This document shows positions 28,869 through 38,910 of a stretch of 64,000 nucleotides of DNA, one piece after another. The stretch is from Lacticaseibacillus nasuensis JCM 17158 (GTDB lineage: Bacteria > Bacillota > Bacilli > Lactobacillales > Lactobacillaceae), in contig NZ_AZDJ01000032.1 in assembly GCF_001434705.1 (NCBI RefSeq), positions 55,393-119,392 on the forward strand, written 5' to 3'. The position numbers were made by a program, and so were the translations under genes. Each line of letters begins with the position of its first letter. Positions within the stretch are counted from its first letter, which is position 1. A model generated the notes under the pieces. The model searched no databases and was not told the origin of the DNA. It worked only from the letters and a program-made list of their open reading frames with translations.

Positions 28869-29894
28869 TTATAGAACTGGAACTTGAGGATCAACCGCAA
28901 CTGGTAAATGCGTGTGCAATGATGTCATTGCAGCAATGGCTACACGTTGGGCCATTAAAGCATCTATCCCCGATACTGGGACCTGCTCCTCTACTTGAAT
29001 CGCATGGGCAAAAGCACGTAACTCAGCTTGATAGGCGGACTGATATCGACTCGAAAAGTGTGGATAAGGTTTTGGTAGTTCGATTGCAGTATCTGTATAC
29101 GCTTCGACGGTATACCCCGATGTGTTTTCAGCCTTAACCATACCAAAACTTCCAAACACTTCTACGCGCTGATCATACCCATATACCGCTCGCCGACTGT
29201 TATCAATGACCGCCAGCGACCCGTCTTCAAAAGTGAGAACCGTGGCCAAGGTGTCGACATCATCAATCTCACGCAATGTCGGATCAATCAGTGTGCTTCC
29301 AGTCGCAAACACCTGAATCACATTTTTGCCCATCAGATAACGGGCCATATCAAAATCATGCATAGTAAAGTCAAACACTAAACCACCGATTTTTTGAATC
29401 AAGGCGTGAGGAAGTAAATCTGGATCACGGGATGTAATTTTCACGACTTGCCGCTCAGCCGGGGCTGCCTTAGCAGTTTGGTCATGGACCATCTGAAACT
29501 GCGGATCAAATCTCCGATTAAAACCAATCTGCAGTTGCACCCCAGTCCGCTTCACGGTCCGCAACAGTTCCAGACTCACCGCTTCATCGGCTGCCATGCT
29601 TAGCGGTTTTTCACAAAAAATGTGCTTCCCAGCATTTGCTGCGGCCCTCACGAGGCCCTCGTGAGCATTTGTTGGCGCAAAGATACACACTGCCTTAACT
29701 TGCGGATTCGCCAATAAATCTGAGGCATCATCATATACCTTTGCTTGCAATTGCTCTGGCAAGGAGAGCTGAGCCAAATTGGCATCCGCCACAGCCACAA
29801 CCTTAACACTAGGTTCGTTTAACAGGTTCTTTAAGTGCATCATACCTGCACGACCTAACCCAATTACGCCAAGGGCTAAAGGCTCTATCATCAT
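28869..29894 (-). CDS. Gfo/Idh/MocA family NAD(P)-dependent oxidoreductase
   Basis: 341 residues. N-terminal Rossmann fold with LGVIGLGRAGMMHL, the CEKPLS motif near residue 95 and the C-terminal dehydrogenase domain (LVFDFTMHDFDMARYLMG, with the catalytic-region D and H). It resembles inositol 2-dehydrogenase-like members acting on sugars or cyclitols. The ATG at 29894 overlaps the alpha-mannosidase stop (ATGA) and has GGAGG five bases upstream. The substrate is inferred only from the neighbouring glycan genes. Confidence 0.85.
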   Translation of the reverse strand: MMIEPLALGVIGLGRAGMMHLKNLLNEPSVKVVAVADANLAQLSLPEQLQAKVYDDASDLLANPQVKAVCIFAPTNAHEGLVRAAANAGKHIFCEKPLSMAADEAVSLELLRTVKRTGVQLQIGFNRRFDPQFQMVHDQTAKAAPAERQVVKITSRDPDLLPHALIQKIGGLVFDFTMHDFDMARYLMGKNVIQVFATGSTLIDPTLREIDDVDTLATVLTFEDGSLAVIDNSRRAVYGYDQRVEVFGSFGMVKAENTSGYTVEAYTDTAIELPKPYPHFSSRYQSAYQAELRAFAHAIQVEEQVPVSGIDALMAQRVAIAAMTSLHTHLPVAVDPQVPVL

Positions 29895-32800
29895 CAATTC
29901 CTCCGTGAGTTTTCCTGAAGCCGAAACGTCCGAATTTCGTATGGCTGCAAAACAGCCGAGAGCGGCATATCATGCAACTTACCATCATCGACTTCCATCA
30001 AGTTTGTCTCATCCCATAAGGTAATGCCGGGAATATCAAGGCCAATCGGGGTAGTCCCCCCACTGTAATCATGCACTCGCAAAATCCAACCGCGCCCATC
30101 TTCAGCTCGCTTGAGCGCATCAATAGCTACAGGGGCAGGCGTGGTGAGCTGAATATTAGGAAGATCAAGTTTTCCAGGCATGACGGTCAACGGTTCATTC
30201 AGTGCCCATGCAGCCTGGACGGTTTGACCCGCGACAAAATCCCCTTCATGAGGATACAAACTATAGGTAAAGTGTTGTTCACCTTGATCGGCAGTAGGAT
30301 CAGGATCAATTGAACTCGTCAGCAAACTTAAGCGCATCGTGTGATCCTTAATGTCATAGCCATATTTACAATCATTCATGAGACTTACACCAAAATCGTG
30401 TTGTGAAAGATCGGCCCACTGATGACCTACTACTTCAAACTTGGCATACTCCCAGCTGGTATTCCAGTTCGTTGGACGCTTCACATTGCCATATTGAATA
30501 TCGTAAGTCGCTTCATTAGCACGGATATTCACGTCAAACTTCACTTTCAATAGTTGCTGGCGCTCGTGCCAGTCAACATTGGTGACAAAATCAATCCGAT
30601 CGGTGTGAGAATACAGCCGCATCTCAGTGGTGAGGTGAGACCGACCAAAGGTATAGGTGAACACTACGGCAACCATCAACGGTGTATTGGCTACTACTCG
30701 AATGCTATCGGCGTGTAACACCTGCATTTTTTGCTGATAAAAAATATCAATGTTCCATGCGTCATAATTTATTGGTTTATCCTCAAACAGCTGTAAAGTA
30801 TTACCGGTGCCATTTAGGACCTCGCGTCCACTGCGTCGATGATAGATTCGCGTTAACTCACCAGCTAAATTCCACGTCAAAATATATCGGGCAGTCGTCA
30901 GCCCAGTAGTCGTCACGTCAGCTAACGGCATTTCAGTCATTGCATTTCGGATCTCATGTAAAACTACCTGTCCCAATGCGGGCACAGTGACTAAGGCATA
31001 CGTCTGCCCCTTCACCCTACAGCTTGGTACCACATCAGTCGCTGTAGCATAACCTGAAGCGGCAGGCAATGTCACTAATTGGGTGACGGCCCAGCCTGCA
31101 GTATTGATGATTGTCAACTGCTCATCAGCGTCAGCCAATGTTGCTTGCAAAAGCTGACACTGCTTCTTGATTTCTAGCATTTCTGTCCGATTATCGACAT
31201 ATACGTCGTGCGCAGCTGAGCCGGGAATAATATCGTGAAACTGGTTTCGTAATAGGACTCGCCACAACCGATTCAGTGCCAACTGCGGATAAACTGTCCC
31301 TGTTGCAATCGCAGCCAGTGAATATAGGAGTTCAATCCGGCGCAACCCTAGTTCATTTTTCCGCATTAACCGCTTGGCAAATGCTTGCGCAGTGTATGTA
31401 CCGCGATGATACTCAAGATATAGCTCGCCGTCCCAGGTGTGAACGTACCCTTCTGTTTTCTCAATGGTTTCATGCAAACGGGCAAAATAGTCACCTGCTT
31501 TACCCGTTTGCACCCGAGGAAGACCGGGGATCATGTCGAGGCGCCGCCGGTTTTCAATTTGCTCCCGGTTAACCCCGCCTCCACCATCGCCATACCCGTA
31601 TGCCAGTAACAGCTCGTGATTAATGGCTTTGTCCTGATAGCTTTCGTAAATACCTCGCACTGTTTCCGGGGTCAAAATCCCATTATACGTGTAATACCAC
31701 TGTGCCTCTAACCCACTATCATCCTCTGGATCTGGCGTCGTGATGAAGTGCGTTAACACTTCAGAGCCATCCATTCCTTTCCAGATAAAGGTGTCATGCG
31801 GCATCCGATTGTACTGATTCCAGCTAATTTTGGTTGTCATGAAGGTTGTGATGCCACTCTTGGTCAGGATCTGCGGCAACGCCCATGAATAACCAAAAAC
31901 GTCTGGCAACCACAAATAATGGACCGCCACCCCAAATTCTTTTGAGAAGAATTGGCTACCGGCTAAGATCTGTCGAGTGAGGGACTCTCCTGAAGGAATA
32001 TTGCAATCTGCTTCTAGCCACATCGACCCGTCAGCTTCCCAGCGTCCTTCCGCCACTCGTTGCTTGATTTGAGCGAACAATTCAGGATAATCTTCTTTAA
32101 CATACTGATATAGTTGTGGTTGCGACTGCATAAACACATAATCAGGATACTCGTTCATCATTTCAAGGACAGTAGCAAAAGAACGTGCCGCCTTTTCCCG
32201 CGTATGTTTGAGTCGCCACAACCAGGCAACGTCAATGTGAGTATGCCCCACTGCCGTGATGGTTACTTGGGCCTGCTTGGGCATCGCCGCAATTGCATCG
32301 TTTAACTGCTGATCAGCTCGTCCTACACTAGCAAAAAACGCATGACTACCCGGAGCACGCCAATCCAACGTCATAAAAGCATCGTCTAGCGCTTGGGCAA
32401 GCGGATAACGAGTAGGATCAGACTCTGGCAAAACAGCCAAAGTCTGCACAAGCATATTGCTTAAGTAATATAAATCATCGCATTCGGGATTGCGCTGCAT
32501 CAAACTGGCTTGCTGAAACCGGTGGTGAAGCTCTTTCGGCACCCCACCGCCTTCAATTCCTGACCACAATCGGACCGCCACAACCACGGTTCGCCCCCGC
32601 CAAGCGGTCAGATTCACCTCCATGTGGTTGCCATCCACCCCTTGCACAATTACTCCATCAATGAACAGCAGCCCCTCAAAACCAGAGAGGTAACCGCCAT
32701 CGCTTTTACCAAAGTCCAGTACTACGTATAGTTCCGGCTGATCAGGTAAAGCAATAGTGGCTTTAACCCAGGCGTAACGATCTCGCCCTTTCCATTCATC

Positions 32801-32971
32801 ACCAACGGCAAAATTGCTGGCTAAAGTCCAATCGCTCGGTGGGTATTTTTCCACTCCAGTTGGATCATCCAACCACAACCAACCAGTAATAGGACACACC
32901 AGTGTCAGCCGATAGTTCGCAAGTTCCTTGACCCGAGCAGTCAGCTTGTCACGTAGATAAAACATGCTCAT
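29894..32971 (-). CDS. Alpha-mannosidase, glycoside hydrolase family 38
   Basis: 1025 residues. N-terminal beta domain, then the GH38 catalytic domain with the zinc motif GHTHIDVAWLWRLKHTREK (about residues 242-260), MQSQPQLYQY, the nucleophile region GSMWLEADCNIPSGES and LPDVFGYSWALPQIL; C-terminal beta-sandwich domains follow. No signal peptide, so it acts in the cytoplasm on imported mannosides. ATG 32971 behind GGAGG. Bacterial homologues remove alpha-mannose from glycans or mannosylglycerate-like compounds. Confidence 0.93.
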   Translation of the reverse strand: MSMFYLRDKLTARVKELANYRLTLVCPITGWLWLDDPTGVEKYPPSDWTLASNFAVGDEWKGRDRYAWVKATIALPDQPELYVVLDFGKSDGGYLSGFEGLLFIDGVIVQGVDGNHMEVNLTAWRGRTVVVAVRLWSGIEGGGVPKELHHRFQQASLMQRNPECDDLYYLSNMLVQTLAVLPESDPTRYPLAQALDDAFMTLDWRAPGSHAFFASVGRADQQLNDAIAAMPKQAQVTITAVGHTHIDVAWLWRLKHTREKAARSFATVLEMMNEYPDYVFMQSQPQLYQYVKEDYPELFAQIKQRVAEGRWEADGSMWLEADCNIPSGESLTRQILAGSQFFSKEFGVAVHYLWLPDVFGYSWALPQILTKSGITTFMTTKISWNQYNRMPHDTFIWKGMDGSEVLTHFITTPDPEDDSGLEAQWYYTYNGILTPETVRGIYESYQDKAINHELLLAYGYGDGGGGVNREQIENRRRLDMIPGLPRVQTGKAGDYFARLHETIEKTEGYVHTWDGELYLEYHRGTYTAQAFAKRLMRKNELGLRRIELLYSLAAIATGTVYPQLALNRLWRVLLRNQFHDIIPGSAAHDVYVDNRTEMLEIKKQCQLLQATLADADEQLTIINTAGWAVTQLVTLPAASGYATATDVVPSCRVKGQTYALVTVPALGQVVLHEIRNAMTEMPLADVTTTGLTTARYILTWNLAGELTRIYHRRSGREVLNGTGNTLQLFEDKPINYDAWNIDIFYQQKMQVLHADSIRVVANTPLMVAVVFTYTFGRSHLTTEMRLYSHTDRIDFVTNVDWHERQQLLKVKFDVNIRANEATYDIQYGNVKRPTNWNTSWEYAKFEVVGHQWADLSQHDFGVSLMNDCKYGYDIKDHTMRLSLLTSSIDPDPTADQGEQHFTYSLYPHEGDFVAGQTVQAAWALNEPLTVMPGKLDLPNIQLTTPAPVAIDALKRAEDGRGWILRVHDYSGGTTPIGLDIPGITLWDETNLMEVDDGKLHDMPLSAVLQPYEIRTFRLQENSRRN

Positions 32972-32988
32972 TGCCTTTCCTCCTCATC

Positions 32989-33594
32989 TCAATTTCGGGC
33001 GGTAACTGGCTCTCGATGCTCATGAGTGAGCCAACCAACAAGTTGAGTGAAACATACCGAAAATAGAATCCCAATCAGAACTGACCGCCAGCCATACGAA
33101 ACAAAACCGGCGACTAAAACGAGCATGTTGAAATATCTCAGGTATCGCGAAGTTGGAATTTGCGGCCAATACTTGTGACAGATGATGGCAAACACGTCTA
33201 ACCCAGCAGTGCTTGAATCTTCAGACAAACAACAGTAATACCCGAAGGCTATCAGAACCACTGCGATCACAAAGTCGATGGGAAACCAGGTTAGAATCGA
33301 AAAGTGAAGGTTGTAGAACAAGTTGAAGAACACGATATAGGCCAGGGAACTCGCCAAAGAAGTAAAGAAAAACAATCGACCAAGAAAAGCCAGGCCAATC
33401 AGTAACAACACGACGGTCAAGAAGTTCGTGAAAAAAGTGATTCGTAACGGGATAAAGTAGCTCAGCACCAATGAAAGGCTCGTTACCCCACCATTAATAA
33501 TCGTGTGTGGTACCAAAAGTTTCGCGTATGCAAAGCCTAAAACGGCGTTGCCTAAGAACACCTTCAATAACGACCGTAACGTGTTTTTCGTCAT
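32989..33594 (-). CDS. YitT family membrane protein (DUF161, truncated type)
   Basis: 201 residues with five hydrophobic segments. GNAVLGFAYAKLLVPHTIINGGVTSLSLVLS and the later CCLSEDSSTAGLDVFAIICHKY pattern match the YitT N-terminal membrane domain; the cytoplasmic C-terminal DUF2179 domain of full-length members is missing. Such short versions occur beside sugar operons. Function unknown. GGAGG precedes ATG 33594. Confidence 0.75.
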   Translation of the reverse strand: MTKNTLRSLLKVFLGNAVLGFAYAKLLVPHTIINGGVTSLSLVLSYFIPLRITFFTNFLTVVLLLIGLAFLGRLFFFTSLASSLAYIVFFNLFYNLHFSILTWFPIDFVIAVVLIAFGYYCCLSEDSSTAGLDVFAIICHKYWPQIPTSRYLRYFNMLVLVAGFVSYGWRSVLIGILFSVCFTQLVGWLTHEHREPVTARN

Positions 33595-33602
33595 GACGCC
33601 TC

Positions 33603-34832
33603 CTAAAAATCAACATCTAAATCGGTAAAGTCATCATCAGACGTATCAGCCGGCCGAACCTTGCTCCAGCGAATCAGTCCCGGCGCATACATCGCAGTAG
33701 CCACTGCAATCGTTACCGCCGCCAATACCAGTGACCGCCAGTCAAGCGTGCTCAACAACACCGAAAAAGGCAGTGGCAAATCTGCAACATGAAAAGCCGG
33801 CAATGCTACCCAGCCCAACTTGAAGACAAACCACTGAGCGACTCCCAACAGTGGGGTGCCAAAAAGAAACGGCACCAAAAGGTATGGGTTCATCGTGATG
33901 GGTAGGCCATACAATATGGGCTCCGATACAGAAAACAGAATCGAGCTAAAGCTACTTCGACCAAGCCTTTTCAGATCTGGATTCGGATTGACTAGACATA
34001 AGATGACTAGTGCCCCAACCAATCCAGCACCGCTAAAACTTAAAAAGTAATCCCAAAAATTTGGTGTGAGAATAGCTTGAGGCGCTCGATTGCTAGCTAT
34101 AGCACCAAGATCGACCGTTAAGTTGCGATAGGCAAATAAAAATACCACCGGAGCAAGCACGCCGTATCCGTTAATGCCGATATACCACAGACCCATTTCG
34201 ACGAAAACCAAGACGAATACCCAAAATGGGTGATCCATGGTCAACCACCCCAATGCTGTTTGCATGCCAATCACAGGAATTCGTTGCATCATCCAGGCCA
34301 AGCCCAACAAGTATCCAGCAACGACGCAGACGGCAAGAAAGTGACGTAAAGCTGCGAGTTGTGAATCAATCGGTGCGAGCTTCTTTTGACCCCAAGTTAG
34401 CAGCGCCCACAGTCCTACGGTCACAGCAGTCATAACACAGGCGAGGATGAAGGGATTGCCTGAACCAACTTGTTGAAGCCGTGCGTTAACAATCGCATAA
34501 GCTGCCACATTCACCACGGTAATGGCACCACCATCGGGTCGAGAATTCATCAAGGCCTGAGTCAACAACACGACGAACAAGAGACTCATCACGCTCAAGA
34601 TGGTAGTTGCAGCCTGAGTGGAGACCGTTGCTAAACCGGAAAAATGGCCCCACCATTGATTGAAGGTTCGCAACATTAGAATAGCTGATAGCCCCAGCAA
34701 TAGCAGATTGAGTTCGCTAAAGGCCTGCTTAAGCCCTGAGACAATCGGGTTCGCCTCTAATCGTCCCGCGAAGCTTAGTAGTCGCGGTTGTATTCGAATT
34801 GCGATTTCTTGAAGCCGTGTCGTCACCCTCAC
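33603..34832 (-). CDS. PTS transporter EIIC, lactose/cellobiose family
   Basis: 409 residues with about ten membrane helices. The start is a GTG at 34832 with GGAGG seven bases upstream, overlapping the EIIB stop by one base. LLGLSAILMLRTFNQWW and SVSEPILYGLPITMNPYLLVPFLFG, with the conserved EP-x-x-x-GLPI-x-x-NP block near residue 305, are typical of the cellobiose/lichenan EIIC family. It forms one transporter with the separate EIIB and EIIA encoded upstream. Confidence 0.9.
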   Translation of the reverse strand: MRVTTRLQEIAIRIQPRLLSFAGRLEANPIVSGLKQAFSELNLLLLGLSAILMLRTFNQWWGHFSGLATVSTQAATTILSVMSLLFVVLLTQALMNSRPDGGAITVVNVAAYAIVNARLQQVGSGNPFILACVMTAVTVGLWALLTWGQKKLAPIDSQLAALRHFLAVCVVAGYLLGLAWMMQRIPVIGMQTALGWLTMDHPFWVFVLVFVEMGLWYIGINGYGVLAPVVFLFAYRNLTVDLGAIASNRAPQAILTPNFWDYFLSFSGAGLVGALVILCLVNPNPDLKRLGRSSFSSILFSVSEPILYGLPITMNPYLLVPFLFGTPLLGVAQWFVFKLGWVALPAFHVADLPLPFSVLLSTLDWRSLVLAAVTIAVATAMYAPGLIRWSKVRPADTSDDDFTDLDVDF

Positions 34833-35170
34833 TACTTTGCCTCCGCCGCCTTGATTTCTCGTAATGCGGTTTTTAAAATGTTTGCTGCATTCATTGTGCC
34901 GAAATCTGTGGCATTAATGACCGTAACTGGCACGGGGTGCGTTGCCAGCTTTTGTTTGATTTCTGCCTCGCGATGGGCAATCTGCGGCGCAAGCATAATC
35001 ACCTGATACGGGTTATGCTCAGGGTCAATACAGCTGGCTGAAAAGGCATCGATGCGCACATCGGTTGTCGCCAGTTTTTGACTCCCGGCGACAATTTGTT
35101 TCATTTTCCCAACGAGAATACTGGTAGAAGCCCCTAGATTACAGGCCAAGCCAATCGCAATGCTTGTCAT
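34832..35170 (-). CDS. PTS EIIB, lactose/cellobiose family
   Basis: 112 residues; the phosphorylated cysteine is Cys10 in IGLACNLGASTSILVGKM, followed by MLAPQIAHREAEIKQKL as in CelA/LicB. ATG overlaps the EIIA stop (ATGA). Confidence 0.92.
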   Translation of the reverse strand: MTSIAIGLACNLGASTSILVGKMKQIVAGSQKLATTDVRIDAFSASCIDPEHNPYQVIMLAPQIAHREAEIKQKLATHPVPVTVINATDFGTMNAANILKTALREIKAAEAK

Positions 35171-35478
35171 TGTTTTGCCTCCTCTTCATACAGGTGAATA
35201 AATTCTTTGGTGATGGTAAACATTAATATTGTGTTCATCAGCGTGTCCTGTGCATGTGCCAGCAAGACATCAACGGACTGATCCTCGCCGTTCATCTGCG
35301 ATGTAATCAGCTCCGTCTGGACGTTGTGGGCCTTATTCATCACTGTTTCTGCTTGAGCCAGTTTCTCCTCAACAGCAATAAACTCATGCTGGCGAGCATC
35401 GCCCAAGGCCTCAACCAAGAGGGAAAATGCCGATCCAGCTTGGGCAATTAATTCGAATGAAATCTCTTCTCTGGTCAT
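35167..35478 (-). CDS. PTS EIIA, lactose/cellobiose family
   Basis: 103 residues, three-helix bundle. The phosphorylated histidine lies in VLLAHAQDTLMN (about residue 79). AQAGSAFSLLVEAL at the N-terminus is family typical. AGGAG six to seven bases before ATG 35478; it follows the regulator gene by 5 bp. Confidence 0.93.
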   Translation of the reverse strand: MTREEISFELIAQAGSAFSLLVEALGDARQHEFIAVEEKLAQAETVMNKAHNVQTELITSQMNGEDQSVDVLLAHAQDTLMNTILMFTITKEFIHLYEEEAKQ

Positions 35479-35483
35479 CTCGT

Positions 35484-37493
35484 TTACTCCTTCAAATGCG
35501 CCGGTGCGCCTTCGCCAAACAGCTCACGCAGCTTGGCCACCACGGTCGCTTTTTGTTCAAAGTGCCGTAACAGCTCCAGGGTCGGTGGCATTAGCAACCA
35601 ATCCATAAGTTTTTGCATCAAGAGATGCGGGTCGTCATCTTTTAGTGCGATCGTGATGATCACATGAACCAGCGGTGTATTCTCTCCAGGAAAATGAATC
35701 GGCTGGTCAAAACTCGTTACAGCGATGGCATTTGCATTGACCCCGTCTTCCGCACCCGCATGGGCCAAAATCACCCCTGGAGTAACCATCATGTAAGCGC
35801 CAAAGCGAACCGTATTGTTGATAATGGTCTGGACGTAATGCGCTTCAATCAAATGCTGTGCCAATAAACCGCTGGCCGCTTCCATAATGGCTTGTTGCCA
35901 GGTCATGCCTACTTCGACACGGGCCACCAAGGCCGGGTTGATGACCAACGGGGTTGCCAGTGCTGTTCTCGCAATCGCCGGAGCTGAGAGAATTTGTAAA
36001 ATTTGCATCTCCAGTTGTGCTAATTCAGTTGCACCAATACTGGTTGAGTTAATGGCATCCATGATTGCTGCAAATTTATTGATATCATTTCCTGGCGGCG
36101 CAATTGTAGTCAGCGACAGTCGTTGTCGCACTTGTTGCAACAAATCTGGGGCAAAGGCATGATCAATGGTCAGCACGCGAGCCGCATCAATGCCTGGTAG
36201 CGGCACGGTACTGATAATCAAATCGTACCGAGTTAGCTTGGCCTCCGTTGCATCAAACACAGAACTGGTGTCGATATGATCTGCACTCACCAAGCGTGCC
36301 AGTTTATTTTTAACGATTGTAGATACCGCGACTCCCTCTGCACAAACGACCAGTAAGTATGGTTCAACATCTGCACGCTGCGCATGTTGCTCAAAGGCAC
36401 TGGCATAATAGATGGCAATGAGCATGATCTCGCTGGGGGTAATCTCACCAGTCGCTAATTCTGGATAATCGGCGATTGCCGCCTTGACGACGTTAAAAAT
36501 CTCACCATACTCTGGCATAAACTGAGCCACGTCGATATCATTCATCTGAATCTGATTAGCTTGTCTAAACAGGAATCGCTGAACGTGTCGACTAAGTATC
36601 CGAATAAAATCCTCGTCAAATTGGAAATCAAGCGAAAATGCGCGTTGCATCGCGACGTTTATATGAATAATCAGCCGACGCTGGCCTGGATCCAAGCTGC
36701 GTCGATCATTATGCAAGATTTCGCCCGCTAGTTCAGCAAGCGCCTCGACATTCAAGGTTGTCGCCCCGTCCTGCTGTACAGCCTGTCGATACTGATAGTT
36801 CAACATGATCAGCAATAAGAAATCGACGTCATCAATGCTGGTGAGTGAATCAGTATATGCCAGCGTTTCCTTTATGACGGTGAACAACGTGTCAAGGTCA
36901 AACAAGTTGAACAATAACAGTTCGCCCATCTTCGAATAGATATTGTCACGGTAATAAAATCCCAATAATTCTCGAATGCTAATCGTGTCAATCAAGACCT
37001 GAACAAACACCGTCAGCTTCTTGAATCCATCATGTTCAATTAAGTAACCCCGCCGATTGAGATGCTTTAGCGTCAGCCTAAATCGAGCACATTGATGCTG
37101 AAGTCCATCAAGCAGGTTCACCACTGTCGTACGCGACGTATAGAGTGTGTCAACAAACCGGTTGATTGCTATCGGTCGCTCAGACAGTAAGAGCGTCAAA
37201 AACATAAAGCGTTGCATCTGATCACTGGTATATCGGAAACGCTCCGGTGTTGTATGAGCGACAAAATTGGTTAAGGCCCGTTGAACCAATAATGGTTCCG
37301 CAACGGTGATAAGATCCTTGTCCGTACCCAACCAACTCAGGTCGTTATCGCTCAGCCAAACGTTAATCTTAGTGAAGGTGTAGTGTAGCTGGTTGGCCGT
37401 CAACCCGAGTTGTTCCTCAAGTTGAGTCAGCCCCACCGGCTGCGCTTGCAATATGGCAGTTAACACGTCGATTTCTCGTTGCGTTAGCCGCAT
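35484..37493 (-). CDS. PRD-domain transcriptional activator (BglG/LicR/MtlR type)
   Basis: 669 residues. Order: N-terminal helix-turn-helix (about 8-60), a second HTH (FVDTLYTSRTTVVNLLDGL), two PTS regulation domains, an EIIB-like domain with its cysteine in LLVVCAEGVAVSTIV, and an EIIA(Fru/Mtl)-like domain with the histidine of GVILAHAGAED. Phosphorylation by the PTS would report sugar availability and global energy state. In the second PRD the site usually occupied by His is Tyr (LIAIYYASAFEQ), so one regulatory phosphorylation may be lost. ATG 37493 with GGGGGTGA. Encoded directly before the EIIA gene it should control. Confidence 0.88.
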   Translation of the reverse strand: MRLTQREIDVLTAILQAQPVGLTQLEEQLGLTANQLHYTFTKINVWLSDNDLSWLGTDKDLITVAEPLLVQRALTNFVAHTTPERFRYTSDQMQRFMFLTLLLSERPIAINRFVDTLYTSRTTVVNLLDGLQHQCARFRLTLKHLNRRGYLIEHDGFKKLTVFVQVLIDTISIRELLGFYYRDNIYSKMGELLLFNLFDLDTLFTVIKETLAYTDSLTSIDDVDFLLLIMLNYQYRQAVQQDGATTLNVEALAELAGEILHNDRRSLDPGQRRLIIHINVAMQRAFSLDFQFDEDFIRILSRHVQRFLFRQANQIQMNDIDVAQFMPEYGEIFNVVKAAIADYPELATGEITPSEIMLIAIYYASAFEQHAQRADVEPYLLVVCAEGVAVSTIVKNKLARLVSADHIDTSSVFDATEAKLTRYDLIISTVPLPGIDAARVLTIDHAFAPDLLQQVRQRLSLTTIAPPGNDINKFAAIMDAINSTSIGATELAQLEMQILQILSAPAIARTALATPLVINPALVARVEVGMTWQQAIMEAASGLLAQHLIEAHYVQTIINNTVRFGAYMMVTPGVILAHAGAEDGVNANAIAVTSFDQPIHFPGENTPLVHVIITIALKDDDPHLLMQKLMDWLLMPPTLELLRHFEQKATVVAKLRELFGEGAPAHLKE

Positions 37494-37506
37494 GCTCTCA
37501 CCCCCA

Positions 37507-38061
37507 TTACTGCGCCAACCGTGCATAGCCTTGGCTCAGCTGTCGATTCAGCCACCAAGCTTCCAGCCCAGCCACAACCACACAAGTTGCTGGCCACAAC
37601 CAGATGGCTACACCACCTAGCAACATCCCAAACCCAATGCCAATCCATTTTGGCAGCCACGCAAAGCTTAGGTAAAATGCGGCATTTAAATCAATGGAGC
37701 GACCCGCCGCTAGCTGCCAAAGGGCTTGAAGAATAATACAAGCACCAACGTACCCAACCGCAATGGTGATAGCGAAGATGCCAAGCCGCCAAGCAATCGT
37801 TAATCGCGCCGCTAGTCTAAGGTCGAACCATATCACTTCGTAGCCGACCAGCCCACTAATGGTGACGAGAACAGTTCGGCCTACTTGTCGCGGCTTAAAG
37901 AATGCACGCCATTGCGGGCCATTGGCATGGCGCCAATACATCATTGCTGCCACCACGCCGGTGCCGGTACCGATTATGGTCATGACCCCTAGCAATGCCA
38001 ACAGGCTACTGATGATAATGTCCATTAAGTGTGCTTGAAAATGGTCAAAGGCTACTTTCAT
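37507..38061 (-). CDS. YesL-like membrane protein (DUF624)
   Basis: 184 residues with four to five hydrophobic segments. The N-terminal GTGTGVVAAMMYW with a charged loop afterwards resembles the DUF624 pattern; YesL-type proteins are found with CUT1 ABC importers, as here (18 bp downstream of the permease gene). Role unknown. Start ATG 38061 with GGGAG. Confidence 0.6.
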   Translation of the reverse strand: MKVAFDHFQAHLMDIIISSLLALLGVMTIIGTGTGVVAAMMYWRHANGPQWRAFFKPRQVGRTVLVTISGLVGYEVIWFDLRLAARLTIAWRLGIFAITIAVGYVGACIILQALWQLAAGRSIDLNAAFYLSFAWLPKWIGIGFGMLLGGVAIWLWPATCVVVAGLEAWWLNRQLSQGYARLAQ

Positions 38062-38078
38062 GGCGGCTCCCTTCTAGG

Positions 38079-38906
38079 CTACTCCTTTACGGCACCATCA
38101 GTTATCCCCGCAATCAGTTGCTTGCTGAATAGCACGAAAATCAGTAGTAACGGCAAGGTTGCCAGTAACGCACCGGTGATAACTAAAGGATAATTGGTTG
38201 TAAATAACCCTTTCAGCTGGGTAAGCGCTAACATTAACGTGTATTTTTTTTCGTCGTTCAGAATAATCAATGGCCACATGTAATCATTCCACGAGCCCAT
38301 AAAGGAGTATAACGCAAGAAAAGCTAGAGCTGGTTTCATGATTGGCAAAGCAATTGAACGATACGTTCGAAAAATGGAGCTACCATCTAGCTTGGCCGAT
38401 TCAAGTAGCGAGTCCGGAATTGCATCCGTACAATACGAACGTATCCAAAAGATCCCGAATGCATTGGCCATCCCCGGAATGATCAAGGCCTTGTATGACC
38501 CAACCCAGCCAATTTTATCCATCAAGTAAAATGACGGGATAATATTCAGCTGGCCAGGAATCATCATGGTCCCCATCAAGAAAGTAAACAAGAAGGCCTT
38601 CCCTTTGAACTTAAGCTTACCAAACGCGAAACCAGCAAGCGAGTCGAAGAACAAAATTAGACATGTCGAGGTAATTGCAATAAACAAGGTATTAAGGACA
38701 GAGTGGAAAAACGTTGTTTGGGTGAACACTGTATGGATATTCTTAAACAACTCATTTCCGAGCGTTAACGATGGCGGAGTTTTGTAAATCTCACTATTGG
38801 GTTTGCTAGCCATGACGAACATCCAGTAAAACGGAAATAGTGACAAAATCACCCCGAACCCAATAAATACGCGCACGATGAGTTTAAATAGCTTATTGTC
38901 TCCCAT
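38079..38906 (-). CDS. CUT1 sugar ABC transporter permease (MalG type)
   Basis: 275 residues, six membrane helices. The ATPase-contacting EAA loop is ESAKLDGSSIFRTYRSIALPIMKPALA (about residues 170-195). LFPFYWMFVMASKP at the N-terminus and LKGLFTTNYPLVITGALLATLPLLLIF at the C-terminus are characteristic. It pairs with the MalF-type permease encoded 4 bp upstream. No ATPase gene is present, so a shared MsmX-like ATPase is expected. Confidence 0.93.
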   Translation of the reverse strand: MGDNKLFKLIVRVFIGFGVILSLFPFYWMFVMASKPNSEIYKTPPSLTLGNELFKNIHTVFTQTTFFHSVLNTLFIAITSTCLILFFDSLAGFAFGKLKFKGKAFLFTFLMGTMMIPGQLNIIPSFYLMDKIGWVGSYKALIIPGMANAFGIFWIRSYCTDAIPDSLLESAKLDGSSIFRTYRSIALPIMKPALAFLALYSFMGSWNDYMWPLIILNDEKKYTLMLALTQLKGLFTTNYPLVITGALLATLPLLLIFVLFSKQLIAGITDGAVKE

Positions 38907-38910
38907 GTGC

